A stretch of 64,000 nucleotides of DNA from Dyadobacter alkalitolerans DSM 23607 (GCF_000428845.1 NZ_AUAS01000006.1:62001-126000), one strand, 5' to 3'; shown: positions 26,505 to 35,449, counted from the stretch's first letter. The notes: generated by a model from the sequence alone, not told the origin. Made by a program: numbers and translations.

Positions 26505-26537
26505 CAAAACTTTTTTTCACAAACTGCTGAAACATCT

Positions 26538-27344
26538 ATGGAGAAACTACGAATTTTGTATGTAGCCAGTGAAATCAACCCTTTCCTCCAAACCACCGAT
26601 GTTGCCGATTACGTTAGGAAACTTCCTCAGGCAATGCAGGAACGAGGTGCAGAAATCAGAATTCTTGTTCCCCGTTTTGGTCTTATCAATGAACGCAAAA
26701 ACCGGCTTCATGAAGTAGTTCGACTGTCAGGAATAAATATTACCGTAGGAGATGAAGAAAAGCCTTTGATCATCAAAGTTGCTTCTATCCCTAATGCGAA
26801 GTTGCAAGTCTATTTTATCGACAATGATGATTATTTTCACCGCAAATCGGTGTTCTTTGATAAGGAGAATAACTTTTACGATGACAATGATGAGCGCGCG
26901 ATCTTCTTCTGCAAAGGTGTATTGGAAACCGTTAAGAAACTGGGCTGGGCTCCTGACGTAGTGCATTGCAACGACTGGATGACTGCTTTGATTCCATTGT
27001 ATCTGAAAACCACTTACCGCAACGATCCGATGTTTAAGGATACGAAAAGTGTGTTTACGGTGCATAACAATGCTTTTGACTATAAATTTGACGCAGATTT
27101 ACATAACAAAGCGAAAGCAATGGATGTAAGTGATGAAGCTTTGGCTCATTTGCGCTCCAACGACTTTGAAGGATTTGTTAAAATTGGCTGTGCATACGCG
27201 GACGCTGTTTTGAAAGCGGACGATCATTGCAGCGAAAGTCTGAACCAGATTTTCAACAATGCGCCGAAACGTGTTGAGCTTGACGAACAGGATGAGAAGT
27301 TCTCGGAATCATATTACAATCTTTATACGGATCTGATGAACTGA
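26538..27344 (+). CDS. Stand-alone GT5 'glycogen/starch synthase' domain, motif-degenerate
   Basis: The 268-residue protein aligns with the N-terminal starch-synthase catalytic domain (RILYVASEINPF, IRILVPRFGLINER, VYFIDNDDYFHRK, PDVVHCNDWMTALIPLYLK, VFTVHNNAFDYKF). It lacks the whole C-terminal GT1 half that completes the active site. The ADP-glucose-binding motif KTGGL is replaced by QTTDV (residues 17-21). Similar short proteins occur in many Bacteroidota, as I recall often next to panC. It is therefore unlikely to be a normal glycogen synthase. A regulatory or binding role is possible but unproven. No other glycogen gene is near. Confidence 0.75.
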   Translation: MEKLRILYVASEINPFLQTTDVADYVRKLPQAMQERGAEIRILVPRFGLINERKNRLHEVVRLSGINITVGDEEKPLIIKVASIPNAKLQVYFIDNDDYFHRKSVFFDKENNFYDDNDERAIFFCKGVLETVKKLGWAPDVVHCNDWMTALIPLYLKTTYRNDPMFKDTKSVFTVHNNAFDYKFDADLHNKAKAMDVSDEALAHLRSNDFEGFVKIGCAYADAVLKADDHCSESLNQIFNNAPKRVELDEQDEKFSESYYNLYTDLMN

Positions 27345-27367
27345 TCCCGGACATATCACTGAAAATG

Positions 27368-27397
27368 ATGGCGGCCGTAATGGTCGCCATTTTTTTT
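27368..27397 (+). terminator. Terminator after the GT5-like gene
   Basis: A 9-bp stem (ATGGCGGCC / GGTCGCCAT, one G-T pair) with loop GTAAT is followed by a T run. Confidence 0.8.
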
Positions 27398-27491
27398 GTA
27401 CTAATCGTAAAAATCGCGGAATCGGATATTTACGATGTGTTCGAGCACTCATATGAAATTGGATAATTTTTAGTAATTAATTATAATATAG

Positions 27492-27523
27492 CTTGTTAAG
27501 CATTCCTGATTGCTATTTATTTG
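27492..27523 (+). promoter_or_regulatory. Candidate glmS promoter
   Basis: CTTG, 20 bases, then TTTATTTG is one base off in each element from the Bacteroidota consensus. It lies 42 bases before the glmS start. Confidence 0.4.
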
Positions 27524-27565
27524 CACTGTATCATTTAACATACACTCAATTTAAATTCTTAAAAT

Positions 27566-29404
27566 ATGTGTGGAATTGTAGCTTACGTGGGAGGCAGAGA
27601 AGCTTATCCCTTAATTCTCAAAGGTCTTAAAAGGTTGGAATACCGCGGTTATGATAGTTCCGGAATTGCCTTGCTGGAAAATGACAAATTGGATATTTAT
27701 AAGAAAAAAGGCAAAGTATCCGACCTCGAAAGTGAGCTTGCTTCCAAACATCTTACCGCCACAATCGGCATCGGGCACACGCGCTGGGCCACACACGGGG
27801 AGCCAAATGACGTAAATGCGCACCCGCATTACTCCAATAACCGCCGGCTTTCCATCATTCACAACGGCATTATAGAGAATTATGCTTCGATCAAACAAAA
27901 TCTGGTCACAAAAGGGCATAAGTTTCTCAGCGATACAGACACAGAAGTTCTCATTCATTTTATAGAAGACATTCAGCAGGAGACGGGCGGTTCGCTGGAA
28001 TCTGCTGTGAAACACGCGCTGAAAGAAGTCGTGGGCGCTTATGCAATAGTGGTGATGTCACTGGATCATCCGGGACAACTTATTGCAGCAAGAAAAGGGA
28101 GCCCGCTGGTAATTGGCATTGGAGAAGATGAATTTTTCTTTGCTTCCGACGCCACGCCGATCATCGAGTATACCAAAGATGTGGTTTACCTGGATGATTA
28201 TGAAGTTGCTGTGATCAGCGAAGGCCGGTTAAGCATTCAAAATCTGGATAACACGGAAACGATTCCTTATATCCAGAAGCTGGAAATGGAGCTGGAAACC
28301 ATCGAAAAAGGTGGTTATGACCATTTCATGATCAAAGAAATTTTTGAACAGCCGCGTTCCATCGCCGACAGTATGCGTGGAAGATTGCGTGCGGACGATG
28401 CACACTTGCAATTAGGCGGGCTGGCAAATTATCTTGATAAACTGGCAGAAGCAGACCGCATTGTAATCGTAGGCTGCGGCACTTCCTGGCACGCAGGTCT
28501 CGTAGCAGAATATCTTTTCGAAGAATTGGCAAGAGTGAACGTAGAGGTCGAATACGCCTCCGAATTCCGTTACCGAAATCCGGTTATCAATGAAAAGGAC
28601 ATCGTTATAGCCATTTCACAATCCGGTGAGACTGCGGATACATTGGCTGCCATAGAGCTGGCTAAGTCAAAGGGCGCGACGATATTCGGTGTTTGCAATG
28701 TCGTGGGTTCTTCCATCGCCCGTGCAACGCACGCAGGCGCTTACACACACGCAGGGCCGGAAATCGGGGTGGCGAGTACGAAAGCATTCACGGCCCAGGT
28801 GACAGTGCTAACTTTGATCGCTATTGCTACTGCGAAGCGCAAAGGCACAATATCCGAAGAGACTTACCGCCAACTGCTCATTGAGCTGGAAACCATTCCT
28901 GCGAAGGTGGAAAAAGTGTTTGAGAACGCTAATAAGATCAAAGAGATCGCATTTATATTCACCTATGCACGCAACTTTATTTATCTCGGGAGAGGTTTGA
29001 ATTTCCCGGTGGCGTTGGAAGGCGCTCTCAAATTGAAAGAGATTTCCTATATCCACGCCGAAGGTTACCCTGCCGCAGAAATGAAGCACGGGCCTATCGC
29101 GCTCATCGACGAGGATATGCCGGTGGTTTTCCTGGCAACGAAAGATGGTTCTTACGAGAAAATCGTTTCCAACATTCAGGAAGTGAAGGCACGGAAGGGA
29201 AGGGTTATTGCCATTGTTACTGAGGGCGATACGCTCATTCCAGGCATGGTCGATTTTGTGATCGAGGTGCCTAAAACTCACGAGTTACTAACCCCGTTGG
29301 TTTCGGTAATTCCGTTGCAATTGTTGTCTTACTACATCGCTGTTATGCGCGGCAGGAATGTGGATCAGCCCCGGAATCTTGCGAAATCAGTGACTGTAGA
29401 GTAA
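27566..29404 (+). CDS. glmS: Glutamine-fructose-6-phosphate aminotransferase (isomerizing)
   Basis: GlmS makes glucosamine 6-phosphate from fructose 6-phosphate and glutamine, the first step toward UDP-GlcNAc, peptidoglycan and LPS. The 612-residue length is standard. Cys2 of MCGIVAYVG is the glutaminase nucleophile; GHTRWATHGEP and SDTDTEVLIH follow. Two SIS domains (GCGTSWHAG near residue 305 and GRGLNFPVALEGALKLKEISYIHAEGYPAAEMKHGP near 480) bind the sugar phosphate. The C-terminal NLAKSVTVE is the family end. It has its own promoter and terminator, and no glmS ribozyme-like structure was seen upstream. Confidence 0.95.
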   Translation: MCGIVAYVGGREAYPLILKGLKRLEYRGYDSSGIALLENDKLDIYKKKGKVSDLESELASKHLTATIGIGHTRWATHGEPNDVNAHPHYSNNRRLSIIHNGIIENYASIKQNLVTKGHKFLSDTDTEVLIHFIEDIQQETGGSLESAVKHALKEVVGAYAIVVMSLDHPGQLIAARKGSPLVIGIGEDEFFFASDATPIIEYTKDVVYLDDYEVAVISEGRLSIQNLDNTETIPYIQKLEMELETIEKGGYDHFMIKEIFEQPRSIADSMRGRLRADDAHLQLGGLANYLDKLAEADRIVIVGCGTSWHAGLVAEYLFEELARVNVEVEYASEFRYRNPVINEKDIVIAISQSGETADTLAAIELAKSKGATIFGVCNVVGSSIARATHAGAYTHAGPEIGVASTKAFTAQVTVLTLIAIATAKRKGTISEETYRQLLIELETIPAKVEKVFENANKIKEIAFIFTYARNFIYLGRGLNFPVALEGALKLKEISYIHAEGYPAAEMKHGPIALIDEDMPVVFLATKDGSYEKIVSNIQEVKARKGRVIAIVTEGDTLIPGMVDFVIEVPKTHELLTPLVSVIPLQLLSYYIAVMRGRNVDQPRNLAKSVTVE

Positions 29405-29423
29405 TATTTGATTTATGATCTTA

Positions 29424-29460
29424 AAAAAGCGAAGTTGTCTTAATGGCAATTTCGCTTTTT
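29424..29460 (+). terminator. glmS terminator
   Basis: A 14-bp stem (AAAAAGCGAAGTTG / CAATTTCGCTTTTT, one G-T pair) with a 9-base loop and trailing T run follows the glmS stop. Confidence 0.85.
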
Positions 29461-29544
29461 ATTTTGCACAAACCTTTGTAGGAAATAATGTAATGTTGTT
29501 TTCGTTAAGTTTGCGCGTTCAGTTTTATAAAAGAGATCATTTCA

Positions 29545-30129
29545 ATGTATAAAAAAATACTGCTTTTCTCTGTCATATGCATTATATCAGCCGCATGCAG
29601 TAAAAAAGAAGCCAGTTATGTTCCTAAGCCTAAGGGTTTTAACAGAGTGGATCTGCCGCCGCATACTTATCAAAAACTGACGCAGGAGCATCCCTATACA
29701 TTTGAATTTTCTAAATACGCAGAGGCTGTTCCTGATACATTTGCAACGGCAGGTAAACATTGGATCTTCATCAATTACCCTCAGTTCAAAGCCAACATTC
29801 AAATCACTTATAAGGACGTTGCCAATAATCCTGCATTGCTGAAAGCTTACATTGACGACTCTTACAAGCTTGCCAGCAAGCACCAGATCCGCGCTTCGGC
29901 CATTCAGGAACAGCGCGTTTTGAGCAAGACTGGGAAAACGGCCATTTTGTTTAAAATAGAAGGCGACGTGCCCAGCCCTTGCCAGTTTTATACTACGGAC
30001 AGTACAAAACACTTTATGCGCGGCGCTATATACTTTCCGACTGCCACAAAAAACGATTCGCTGGCGCCTGTCATCGATTATTTGCAAAAAGACATGATCC
30101 AGCTTTTGAACACATTGGACTGGAGATAA
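29545..30129 (+). CDS. gldD: Gliding motility lipoprotein GldD
   Basis: The 194-residue SPII lipoprotein (MYKKILLFSVICIISAAC, Cys18) matches GldD. After the lipobox it has the family motif PKPKGFNRVDLPPHTYQKL, then HWIFINYPQFKANIQITYK. GldD is needed for gliding in flavobacteria and is retained in many non-gliding Bacteroidota with T9SS; its biochemical role is unknown. A -7-like TAAGTTTG is present at 29506-29513. The next gene begins 73 bases downstream in the same direction. Confidence 0.85.
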   Translation: MYKKILLFSVICIISAACSKKEASYVPKPKGFNRVDLPPHTYQKLTQEHPYTFEFSKYAEAVPDTFATAGKHWIFINYPQFKANIQITYKDVANNPALLKAYIDDSYKLASKHQIRASAIQEQRVLSKTGKTAILFKIEGDVPSPCQFYTTDSTKHFMRGAIYFPTATKNDSLAPVIDYLQKDMIQLLNTLDWR

Positions 30130-30202
30130 AAATCTAAAAGGCTTTGTTGCTGAATGTGCAAGGCTGTATCTTTGAAGTTCGGACCTCAACAACTGAAACA
30201 CT

Positions 30203-30919
30203 ATGGCTAAAAAGCAACCAAAGAACCAGCTACTTCTCGATTTTTCGGTGCGTGGTAACCGGATCGTCCTGCATCTTGGTCAGGTGGAGAGCCAGCGGTT
30301 GGCTGATGCGCTTTTTGAGGGATTGGTAAATGGAGATTGGATGATAGAGCCTGCGGGAGCGGTTGCGGACATTTCTTATGCGCAGGACATTGTACACCAG
30401 ATAGGTCACAAACTGCCATATCCTGAGGGAATTAAAATTGCCCAGCTGCATAATGTGGATCCGAATTTCAAAGGATTTTCTGCAATATATCGTCAAAAAG
30501 GATGGGTGTTTGTCAATGCCGCTTCGGAGATAAATGAACGTAATTATCACATTCATTTGCTGACCGTGTCACTAGGTTTGCATACATTATATACGAATAC
30601 AACCTCACTGGCAGCGCGTTCTGAGCGATTGATATTTGAAGCCTTGCTTCCTTTTGAAGAAGTAGAAAGCTTTTTCAGAAATGACATTTCAAAAATCCCT
30701 GATTTCCTGGCTGCTGACATAGCCAATTTCTTCAAAGTCCCGTTCCCAATGGTGCTGAAAAGAGCGTTGACTTTGAAAATCATCACAGATGCTCAGTATC
30801 GGACATTCATGACGGTTATTCCCGTCGCCTCTTCCAAGCCCCGTGAGCTTTTTGTTTCGCCGGATGGCAATATTGATGACCTGGAAGCACAGCTGTTTTC
30901 ACAGGGAATGGAAGATTAA
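30203..30919 (+). CDS. ImmA/IrrE-like protein lacking the HExxH zinc site
   Basis: In this 238-residue protein a region resembling the ImmA/IrrE (DUF955) metallopeptidase core can be read at about residues 90-190. A strand-like segment GFSAIYRQKGWVFVNAASEI is followed by NERNYHIHLLTVSLGLHTLY, where active members have the AHELGH helix. It continues with SERLIFEALLPFEEV, equivalent to the EANRFAAELLMP segment, and a helical FKVPFPMVLKRALTLKIIT, like the C-terminal 'FGVS...L..LG.I' region. The catalytic His-Glu and second His are replaced by Val-Ser and Leu, so it cannot bind zinc in the normal way. It may sense or bind a partner. The stop codon overlaps the convergent SDR gene by 4 bases. Confidence 0.55.
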   Translation: MAKKQPKNQLLLDFSVRGNRIVLHLGQVESQRLADALFEGLVNGDWMIEPAGAVADISYAQDIVHQIGHKLPYPEGIKIAQLHNVDPNFKGFSAIYRQKGWVFVNAASEINERNYHIHLLTVSLGLHTLYTNTTSLAARSERLIFEALLPFEEVESFFRNDISKIPDFLAADIANFFKVPFPMVLKRALTLKIITDAQYRTFMTVIPVASSKPRELFVSPDGNIDDLEAQLFSQGMED

Positions 30920-31713
30920 TCCTTATTTACCTGCAGGTTACTCAGGTCGGGTAGGGGGCTTACCGAAGTCCAGCCGCCGTCCACGACGAGGCTTTGCCCT
31001 GTAATGTGCCCGGAATGCGGGGATAACAGGAATAGGGCAGCATTAGCAATGTCTTCACAAATCGCCGGGCGGCCCATAGGTGTGATCGCAGACCACATTT
31101 TCGGATAAGTCGGATCTTCGGCCAGTGTCCTTTCGGTCAATGTTGCGCCGGGGGCCACTGTGTTAATGGTGATGCCGTGCGGGGATAATTCCAGCACGAG
31201 ATTTTTTGCCAACATTTCCAATCCTGCCTTTGTCATCGCATATGCGCCTAAAAACTGGTGCGCCTGATGGCCCACAACCGAAGACATCAGCAATATTCTG
31301 CCACCCGCTTTTTGCGCACGCATTTTCCGGGCTGCGGCTTGTGTAAGCAAGAAAGATCCCATCAGATTCACTTCCAGGACCTTTCTTAAATTTTCTTCCG
31401 GATAAGTAAAAAAGTCGCCGAAGAGCGTAATGCCTGCATTTGCAACCACAATGGAAAGTTTTCCAAAGCATTTAACAGCCTCTTCCACCATTCCATCGAT
31501 CACTTCAACTTTGGAAGCATCGCCTGCAAATGCAACACATTCGCCTTCCATACTCCGTATTTTGCTCGCAGCTTCTTTGGCGAGGTCCTCGTCAAAGTCA
31601 TTCAAAATCACGCAAGCTCCCTGTGACGCGAGTTGTTTTGCTATCTCATACCCGATTCCCTGTCCTGCTCCCGTTACGATCGCTACTTGATCATCAAATA
31701 ATTGGCTGCTCAT
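30916..31713 (-). CDS. Short-chain dehydrogenase/reductase (probable sugar dehydrogenase)
   Basis: The 265-residue classical SDR has a TGAGQGIG NAD(P)-binding motif near residue 15, NAG at about 93-95, the catalytic Ser in MSSVVG and Tyr/Lys in YAMTK, and the C-terminal GQSLVVDGGW. It lies 40 bases after the sugar-acid dehydratase gene on the same strand. That pairing suggests an oxidative sugar pathway in which an SDR makes the lactone or acid and the IlvD/Edd enzyme dehydrates it. The substrate (fucose, arabinose, rhamnose or similar) cannot be told from sequence. Confidence 0.85.
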   Translation of the reverse strand: MSSQLFDDQVAIVTGAGQGIGYEIAKQLASQGACVILNDFDEDLAKEAASKIRSMEGECVAFAGDASKVEVIDGMVEEAVKCFGKLSIVVANAGITLFGDFFTYPEENLRKVLEVNLMGSFLLTQAAARKMRAQKAGGRILLMSSVVGHQAHQFLGAYAMTKAGLEMLAKNLVLELSPHGITINTVAPGATLTERTLAEDPTYPKMWSAITPMGRPAICEDIANAALFLLSPHSGHITGQSLVVDGGWTSVSPLPDLSNLQVNKD

Positions 31714-31753
31714 TATAATGTTATGATTTTGAAAGGGCGTTACTCAGCCTGAC

Positions 31754-33496
31754 TTAATGCGAATCTCTTGATACTTTATCTCCGGATCCTCCAACCAGAA
31801 AATCGAGATCAGCACCTTCGTGCGCCTGCATGACGTGATTGATATGCAAATTCACATAACCCCGGTTATAGCCCATTTCCAACGGTTTCCAGAATTTGGC
31901 GCGTTCTGCAAGTTCCTCGTCCGACACTTCCAGATTTAGTTTCCTGTTTTCAACATCCAGCTCAATATAGTCGCCGTCCCTGACCAATGCGAGCGTTCCG
32001 CCCACAGCCGCTTCGGGTGAAATGTGCAAAACAACCGTTCCAAATCCGGTCCCGCTCATGCGCCCATCTGAAATCCGCACCATATCGATCACCCCCTGAG
32101 CAAGCAGTTTTTTCGGTAATGACATATTTCCTACTTCCGGCATTCCGGGATAGCCTTTCGGGCCTACATTTTTAAGAACCAGAATACTGTTTTCATCCAC
32201 ATCCAGGTCCGGATCGTCAAGGCGCGCTTTATAATCGTCAATATCTTCAAATACGATTGCCCGTCCACGGTGTTGCATCAGTTCCGGTTTCAATGATGCC
32301 GAGGGTTTGATCACCGCACCATTTACGCAAAGATTACCTCGCACAACAGCCAATCCGGTAAGGTCTTTAACGGGCTCTGCCAGCGTAGCGATCACTTCCG
32401 GATCGAAGCATTCGGCCGTGGCACAGTTCTCCGCCATTGTTTTCCCGTTCGCTGTAATCACATTCTGATGCAGCAATCCGAGCATTTCTTTTATTACAAC
32501 AGGCAAGCCGCCTGCATAGTAGAAGTCTTCCATGAAATAGCCGCCGGAAGGCTGCAAATTAAGCAGTAGGGGCACCTTCGCACAAAGCGCATTAAAATCA
32601 TCCAACGAAAGATCAACACCGATCCGACCTGCAATGGCAAGAAGGTGTATGACAAAATTCGTCGAGCCGCCAATGGCCGCATTGAGCATAATAGCGTTTT
32701 CAAAAGCTTCTTTCGTTAATATCTGGGACAGGCGCAGATCCTCGTGCACCATCTGCACAATCCTGCGACCCGACAAATGAGCAAGCACTTTTCTGCGCGA
32801 ATCCGCTGCCGGGATAGCCGCATTTTCGGGTAGGGTAAGCCCTAATGATTCCACCATACAAGCCATCGTGGAAGCGGTTCCCATTACCGCACAATGTCCG
32901 TTGCTACGGCACATGCAAGCTTCTGAGGTAGTAAACTCTTCCTGTGAAAGTTCACCTTTGCGGTACATTTCACTGAACCGCCAGATGTCACTCGTGCCAA
33001 TGCTTTTGCCCCTGTAACGACCTGTGAGCATTGGCCCGCCTGAAACTACGATTGTAGGAATATTTACACTGGCAGCACCCATGACAAGCGATGGCGTGGT
33101 CTTATCACAACCACAAAGCAGCACAACGCCGTCAACCGGGTTGGCACGGATCGATTCTTCCACATCCATGCTCGCCAGGTTCCGGTATAGCATGGCCGTG
33201 GGTTTCATTAATGTTTCGCCTAGCGACATAACCGGAAATTCAACCGGGAAGCCTCCTGCTTCCCATACGCCCCGTTTTACCGATTCTGCCAGTTCCCGAA
33301 AATGACCATTACAAGGCGTTAATTCCGAAAATGTATTGCAAATGCCGATTACCGGTCGTCCGTCGAATTCATCTGCCGGGTAACCCTGATTTTTCATCCA
33401 GGCCCTGTATATAAATCCATCCTTACCGGACTTTCCGAACCATCCGCGGCTGCGCAATTTATTTTCCTCCATTATTTCGCCCATGTTTATATTCAA
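31754..33496 (-). CDS. IlvD/Edd-family sugar-acid dehydratase
   Basis: The 580-residue protein has the Fe-S cluster cysteines of the family (Cys in CNTFSELTPCN near residue 53, GCDKTTPS near 128, and CMCRSNGHCAVMG near 195). The N-terminal LRSRGWFGKSGKDGFIYRAW is characteristic of the L-arabinonate/D-xylonate/galactonate dehydratase branch rather than of biosynthetic IlvD. The reaction would remove water from an aldonic acid to give a 2-keto-3-deoxy acid. The start could also be the ATG at codon 5 or 9. The adjacent SDR gene supports a sugar-acid pathway role. Confidence 0.8.
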   Translation of the reverse strand: MNINMGEIMEENKLRSRGWFGKSGKDGFIYRAWMKNQGYPADEFDGRPVIGICNTFSELTPCNGHFRELAESVKRGVWEAGGFPVEFPVMSLGETLMKPTAMLYRNLASMDVEESIRANPVDGVVLLCGCDKTTPSLVMGAASVNIPTIVVSGGPMLTGRYRGKSIGTSDIWRFSEMYRKGELSQEEFTTSEACMCRSNGHCAVMGTASTMACMVESLGLTLPENAAIPAADSRRKVLAHLSGRRIVQMVHEDLRLSQILTKEAFENAIMLNAAIGGSTNFVIHLLAIAGRIGVDLSLDDFNALCAKVPLLLNLQPSGGYFMEDFYYAGGLPVVIKEMLGLLHQNVITANGKTMAENCATAECFDPEVIATLAEPVKDLTGLAVVRGNLCVNGAVIKPSASLKPELMQHRGRAIVFEDIDDYKARLDDPDLDVDENSILVLKNVGPKGYPGMPEVGNMSLPKKLLAQGVIDMVRISDGRMSGTGFGTVVLHISPEAAVGGTLALVRDGDYIELDVENRKLNLEVSDEELAERAKFWKPLEMGYNRGYVNLHINHVMQAHEGADLDFLVGGSGDKVSRDSH

Positions 33497-33587
33497 ATAA
33501 GTAAAGGCCGCTGGCAGTAAAATATAATTCCATTAACCCTTTAAAATAAATATTGTATCTTCGTTTTACACGTGCCCGGGGATTTCC

Positions 33588-34838
33588 ATGATTTTGTTAC
33601 GAGGTTATAAATTGTTGCTATACTTGCTCTTACCATTGGTTTCGTTACCTTCCACCGCACAATTTCAGGCCGACAACTTTATTGAAAAATTACTGAAAAA
33701 GCATCCCGATAGATTTGCCGAGCTCCTTAAAGATCCCGATAAATACCAGATCCAGATCCTCTACACGAAGATTGACAGAAACCGCAAAAACGAGCCGCAT
33801 TTCACCACGCACCGCTATCAGGTTGATAATTCAAACTACTTTTATCCGGCGAGCACCGTCAAGCTTCCGGCTGTTGCGCTGGCTTTTGAAAAACTGAACA
33901 AACTGGGCATTAATAAGGATACACCCATGTTTACAGGAGCAGAGCGTCCCGAGCAGACGGCTGTAAAATCAGATTCAACCTCTGAAAATAAGTTGCCATC
34001 CGTTGCGCATTATGCCAAGAAAATCCTCCTGGTAAGCGACAATGATGCATTTAACCGGCTGTACGAGTTTATCGGACAGGAAGAGTTCAACGATTCTCTG
34101 CATAAAAAGGGCTTCACCAATGTAAGGATCACGCACCGGCTGGATTCACCCATAGGACCTGAAAACAACAGATATACCAATCCGGTCCGGTTTGAAAAGG
34201 ATGGCAAGGTGGTTTTTGAGCAGCCGGCGAAATATGCGGCAAAAGAACTGAAATCGTCTACGCCTATTCTGATAGGGAAGGGTCATATGAAGGACAATGT
34301 GCTGGTGAATGAGCCTTTTGATTTTTCAACGAAAAACTACTTTGCGCTGGAAGATCAGCATCGGTTGTTAAAAACCCTATTCTTCCCTGAGCAGGTGCCC
34401 GCCAGCCAGCGGTTTAATCTTACTCCCGAAGATTATCGTTTTATGTATCAGTATATGTCCCAATTCCCGGTTGAGACAAGCTTCCCGGAACATTATACGG
34501 ACGATTACTATGACGGTTATGCGAAATTTCTGCTATTTGGGGCGACTAAAACGCGGTTACCAAGGCATATCCGGCTTTTTAACAAGGTAGGCGATGCCTA
34601 TGGCTTTCTGCTGGATAACGCCTACATCGCAGATTTTGAGAAGGGAATTGAATTTATGCTGACTGCCGTTATCTATTGCAACGAAGACCAAGTCTTCAAT
34701 GACGACAAATATGATTACGAGACGGTTGGGTTTCCATTTATGACCAACCTCGGTAAAACTATTTTTGAGTATGAGGTAAACCGGAAAAGGGCCAACAGGC
34801 CCGATCTGAGCCGGTTTGAAGTCGAGTACGACAAATAA
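33588..34838 (+). CDS. Secreted class A beta-lactamase-like serine hydrolase
   Basis: The 416-residue protein has an N-terminal signal sequence (to about STAQ). It shows the penicillin-recognising motifs: S89-T-V-K92 (SxxK), S150-D-N152 (SDN), and a K-V-G triad in FNKVGDAYGF near residue 345 in place of KTG. A clear ExxLN Glu of true class A enzymes is not seen, and the protein is about 130 residues longer than ordinary beta-lactamases. It is probably a periplasmic hydrolase or peptidase of the beta-lactamase2 family; antibiotic hydrolysis is not established. It ends 3 bases before the convergent MerC-domain gene. Confidence 0.75.
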   Translation: MILLRGYKLLLYLLLPLVSLPSTAQFQADNFIEKLLKKHPDRFAELLKDPDKYQIQILYTKIDRNRKNEPHFTTHRYQVDNSNYFYPASTVKLPAVALAFEKLNKLGINKDTPMFTGAERPEQTAVKSDSTSENKLPSVAHYAKKILLVSDNDAFNRLYEFIGQEEFNDSLHKKGFTNVRITHRLDSPIGPENNRYTNPVRFEKDGKVVFEQPAKYAAKELKSSTPILIGKGHMKDNVLVNEPFDFSTKNYFALEDQHRLLKTLFFPEQVPASQRFNLTPEDYRFMYQYMSQFPVETSFPEHYTDDYYDGYAKFLLFGATKTRLPRHIRLFNKVGDAYGFLLDNAYIADFEKGIEFMLTAVIYCNEDQVFNDDKYDYETVGFPFMTNLGKTIFEYEVNRKRANRPDLSRFEVEYDK

Positions 34839-34841
34839 AAG

Positions 34842-35234
34842 CTAAGAAACTTTCCACTTCATCTTAGGAGCGATCTGACAGATGTACAGATTGATCAAAT
34901 GTCCTACGATCAGCAATCCCGAGCCAATGTAACCCAGCCAGGTGAATACAGGATGTGCCGCTTCGAAAATCAATGATACCGAAAACAACGCCAATGCTCC
35001 CCATAAGATCGTCCTTACAGCAATTGATTTATGGTTTTTCGTTGCGTAAAAGACGGCAACGCCGTTAATCAGAATAAAAAGATAATCAAGGGAAACCAAT
35101 CCGGCGTGGTGGTGATGCGAAGACATCGCGGTGCCGAATGCCAGTGCAGGCATCAGCAGGCAATGCACGATGCACAACACAGAACCCAGGATTCCGATAT
35201 AATCTGCTTTGCTATGTGAGTGTTCTGCTTTCAT
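34842..35234 (-). CDS. MerC-domain membrane protein
   Basis: The 130-residue protein has four hydrophobic segments and the Cys pair CIVHC in the first (residues 21-25), as in MerC mercury or metal transport proteins. A His-rich stretch (SSHHHHAG) and a Cys in YICQIAP suggest metal binding. It is divergent from a Fur-family regulator gene, and its promoter is overlapped by a palindrome also found at the TonB receptor gene, so it is probably a metal (likely zinc) homeostasis gene rather than a mercury resistance gene. Confidence 0.75.
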   Translation of the reverse strand: MKAEHSHSKADYIGILGSVLCIVHCLLMPALAFGTAMSSHHHHAGLVSLDYLFILINGVAVFYATKNHKSIAVRTILWGALALFSVSLIFEAAHPVFTWLGYIGSGLLIVGHLINLYICQIAPKMKWKVS

Positions 35235-35253
35235 CCTATATACAATAATGTTG

Positions 35254-35285
35254 CAAAAATAAACCTATCTGGCATCACTTGCAAC
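35254..35285 (-). promoter_or_regulatory. merC-like gene promoter
   Basis: The reverse strand reads GTTG (35282-35285), 20 bases, then TATTTTTG (35254-35261), 20 bases before the start. The -33 part lies inside the palindrome at 35279-35295. Confidence 0.6.
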
Positions 35286-35295
35286 AGAGTTGCAC
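35279..35295. promoter_or_regulatory. Candidate Fur/Zur-family operator (site 1)
   Basis: TTGCAAC-AGA-GTTGCAC has perfect 6-base inverted arms over positions 280-294 and matches the site at 38879-38895. It covers the -33 of the MerC-domain gene and lies just upstream of TATTTTTG (35299-35306), a possible -7 for the regulator gene on the other strand. Confidence 0.55.
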
Positions 35296-35407
35296 AATTA
35301 TTTTTGTGATCAGTCGGTTCTTCATTTTTGCATTACCCAAATCCCTTTTGAAATTGTTACACTTAGAACTTAACTTTGACGGGAAAGGTTTTATAAAAAA
35401 CGTACCT

Positions 35408-35449
35408 GGTATGGAATGCCCGGTATAGAATGCCCGGTATGGAATACCC
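35408..35449. repeat. Three tandem 14-base repeats upstream of the Fur-family gene
   Basis: GGTATGGAATGCCC occurs three times in direct succession (35408-35421, 35422-35435, 35436-35449) with one or two changes per unit. The array is in the likely 5' untranslated region, 35 bases before the regulator ATG. Confidence 0.85.

Noticed and set aside
34842..35234. Mercury resistance operon
   Set aside because: No merA, merP, merT or MerR-type regulator; the shared operator with a Fur-family gene points to metal homeostasis instead.
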